A stretch of 5,038 bases of DNA, from assembly GCA_026785985.1 (NCBI GenBank), contig JAJAYX010000740.1, forward strand, positions 1 to 5,038. Direction: 5' to 3'. Origin of the DNA: Rudanella sp. GTDB lineage: Bacteria; Bacteroidota; Bacteroidia; Cytophagales; Spirosomataceae. Made by a program: the position numbers and the translations under genes. The notes under the pieces were generated by a model. That model worked only from the letters and a program-made list of their open reading frames with translations. It searched no databases and was not told the origin of the DNA. Of the stretch, positions 4,370-5,038 are shown piece by piece (position 1 is the stretch's first letter; each line of letters opens with the position of its first letter).

Positions 4370-5038
4370 CTACCCAAACCATTTATGCTGCTCGGCAATG
4401 CGGATAGCCTCTAATTTAGTATGGACATACAACTTATCGTAGGTATTTTCGATGTGTTTACGGACGGTAAAGAGACTGATGAACAGCTTCGCACTGATCT
4501 GCGCGGGTGTCAGGCCGTGGGTGAGTTGCTCCAGGATTTCGACCTCGCGGGCGGTTAGCTCAAACGTGGCCGGCGTGGGCTGTTTAGCGAGTAGTTTACC
4601 TCCTCCTGTCGTTAAGGTGGCAACGGGCGGGGCCGTTTGCTGGCGGAGCAGGGCCAGCGTTTTGTAGGCAATCTGGGGCGACATGGGTGCCCCCCCATTA
4701 ACGACTGCCTCGATGGCATTGACGATCTGGTCGGCGCGTTCTTCCTTAAGCAGGTAGCCACTGGCCCCGGCCCGGATGGCGGCAAAAATTTTGTCGTCAT
4801 AGTCGAACACGGTCAGTATCAGAACCCGAACGGCCGGATACAACGCTTTGATCTGACGGGTAGCCTCAATGCCGTTCATGATCGGCATATCAATGTCCAT
4901 CAGCACAACCTCAGGCTGATGCAACCCGGTTAGGCGTACAGCTTCCTGGCCATCACGGGCCATGAACGCTACCTGCACTTCAGCAAATACCGACAAGGTG
5001 CGGCTTATGGTCTGGAGCAGCAGCGGATTGTCTTCCAC
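4370..5038 (-). CDS. NarL/LuxR-family response regulator (N-terminus outside window)
   Basis: This is a two-component transcription regulator, with 222 codons visible. It is cut at its N-terminus: the first visible residues, V-E-D-N, fit the end of strand 1 (xIxVAIVEDN), so about 5-10 residues and the true start lie beyond 5038. The GTG at the edge is a valine codon, not a start. The receiver domain covers about visible residues 1-115, with acidic-pocket E2/D3, phosphorylation site D48 in VVLMDIDMPIMNG, switch threonine T76 and conserved lysine K98 in GYLLKEE. A flexible Thr/Pro/Gly/Gln-rich linker (about 132-158) is longer than in many NarL proteins. The LuxR-type helix-turn-helix (about 160-214) shows LTAREVEILEQLTHG and the recognition region LFISLFTVRKHI. 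It presumably works with a sensor histidine kinase, probably encoded upstream outside the window. Its target genes cannot be deduced. Confidence 0.93.
   Translation of the reverse strand: MEDNPLLLQTISRTLSVFAEVQVAFMARDGQEAVRLTGLHQPEVVLMDIDMPIMNGIEATRQIKALYPAVRVLILTVFDYDDKIFAAIRAGASGYLLKEERADQIVNAIEAVVNGGAPMSPQIAYKTLALLRQQTAPPVATLTTGGGKLLAKQPTPATFELTAREVEILEQLTHGLTPAQISAKLFISLFTVRKHIENTYDKLYVHTKLEAIRIAEQHKWFG

Noticed and set aside
1..5038. Search for CRISPR arrays, tRNA or rRNA genes, insertion sequences, toxin-antitoxin pairs and defence genes
   Set aside because: No regularly spaced repeats, tRNA-like folds, transposase motifs or recognisable defence domains were seen on either strand.

Overview
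The window looks like chromosomal DNA of a Bacteroidota bacterium, most likely a Cytophagales member close to Spirosoma. This is inferred from roughly balanced base composition, starts without Shine-Dalgarno sequences, a short collagen-like lipoprotein of a Bacteroidota type, large secreted esterases, and intergenic DNA rich in 'GTGAAGGGT' and 'TGCTCAC' words. All recognisable genes lie on the minus strand. They are therefore read from high to low coordinates.

Layout in transcription order: (1) a NarL/LuxR-type response regulator (4370-5038), cut by the window edge at its N-terminus and closed by a good intrinsic terminator (4254-4292). (2) A small lipoprotein of unknown function (3540-4157), probably a beta-sandwich, ending at a long near-perfect hairpin (3475-3516). 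(3) A 667-base stretch with no intact gene (2873-3539). It holds the broken remains of an acyltransferase-3 membrane protein (3285-3458) and probably the tail of a glycine-rich protein (3086-3250). (4) A collagen-like lipoprotein with 17 uninterrupted Gly-X-Y triplets (2282-2872), ending at a hairpin with a seven-T tail. (5) A secreted alpha/beta-hydrolase (esterase-like) protein of about 572 residues with an added N-terminal domain (429-2147), followed by another hairpin. (6) A 78-residue GlsB/YeaQ-type stress membrane protein (20-256).

The genes do not form an obvious operon. Gaps of 130-670 bases separate them and most carry a terminator-like hairpin, so each is probably its own transcription unit. 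Three of the five proteins are exported (two lipoproteins and one secreted enzyme) and one is an inner-membrane protein, so the theme is cell envelope. I see no shared pathway, mobile element, CRISPR array, RNA gene or defence system.

The most informative non-gene signals are the decayed acyltransferase, a 15-base inverted repeat on either side of the unknown lipoprotein gene, and two terminators whose stems share one intergenic word. I found no convincing new multi-gene system. The best candidates for undescribed biology are the unknown lipoprotein and the word-sharing terminators.
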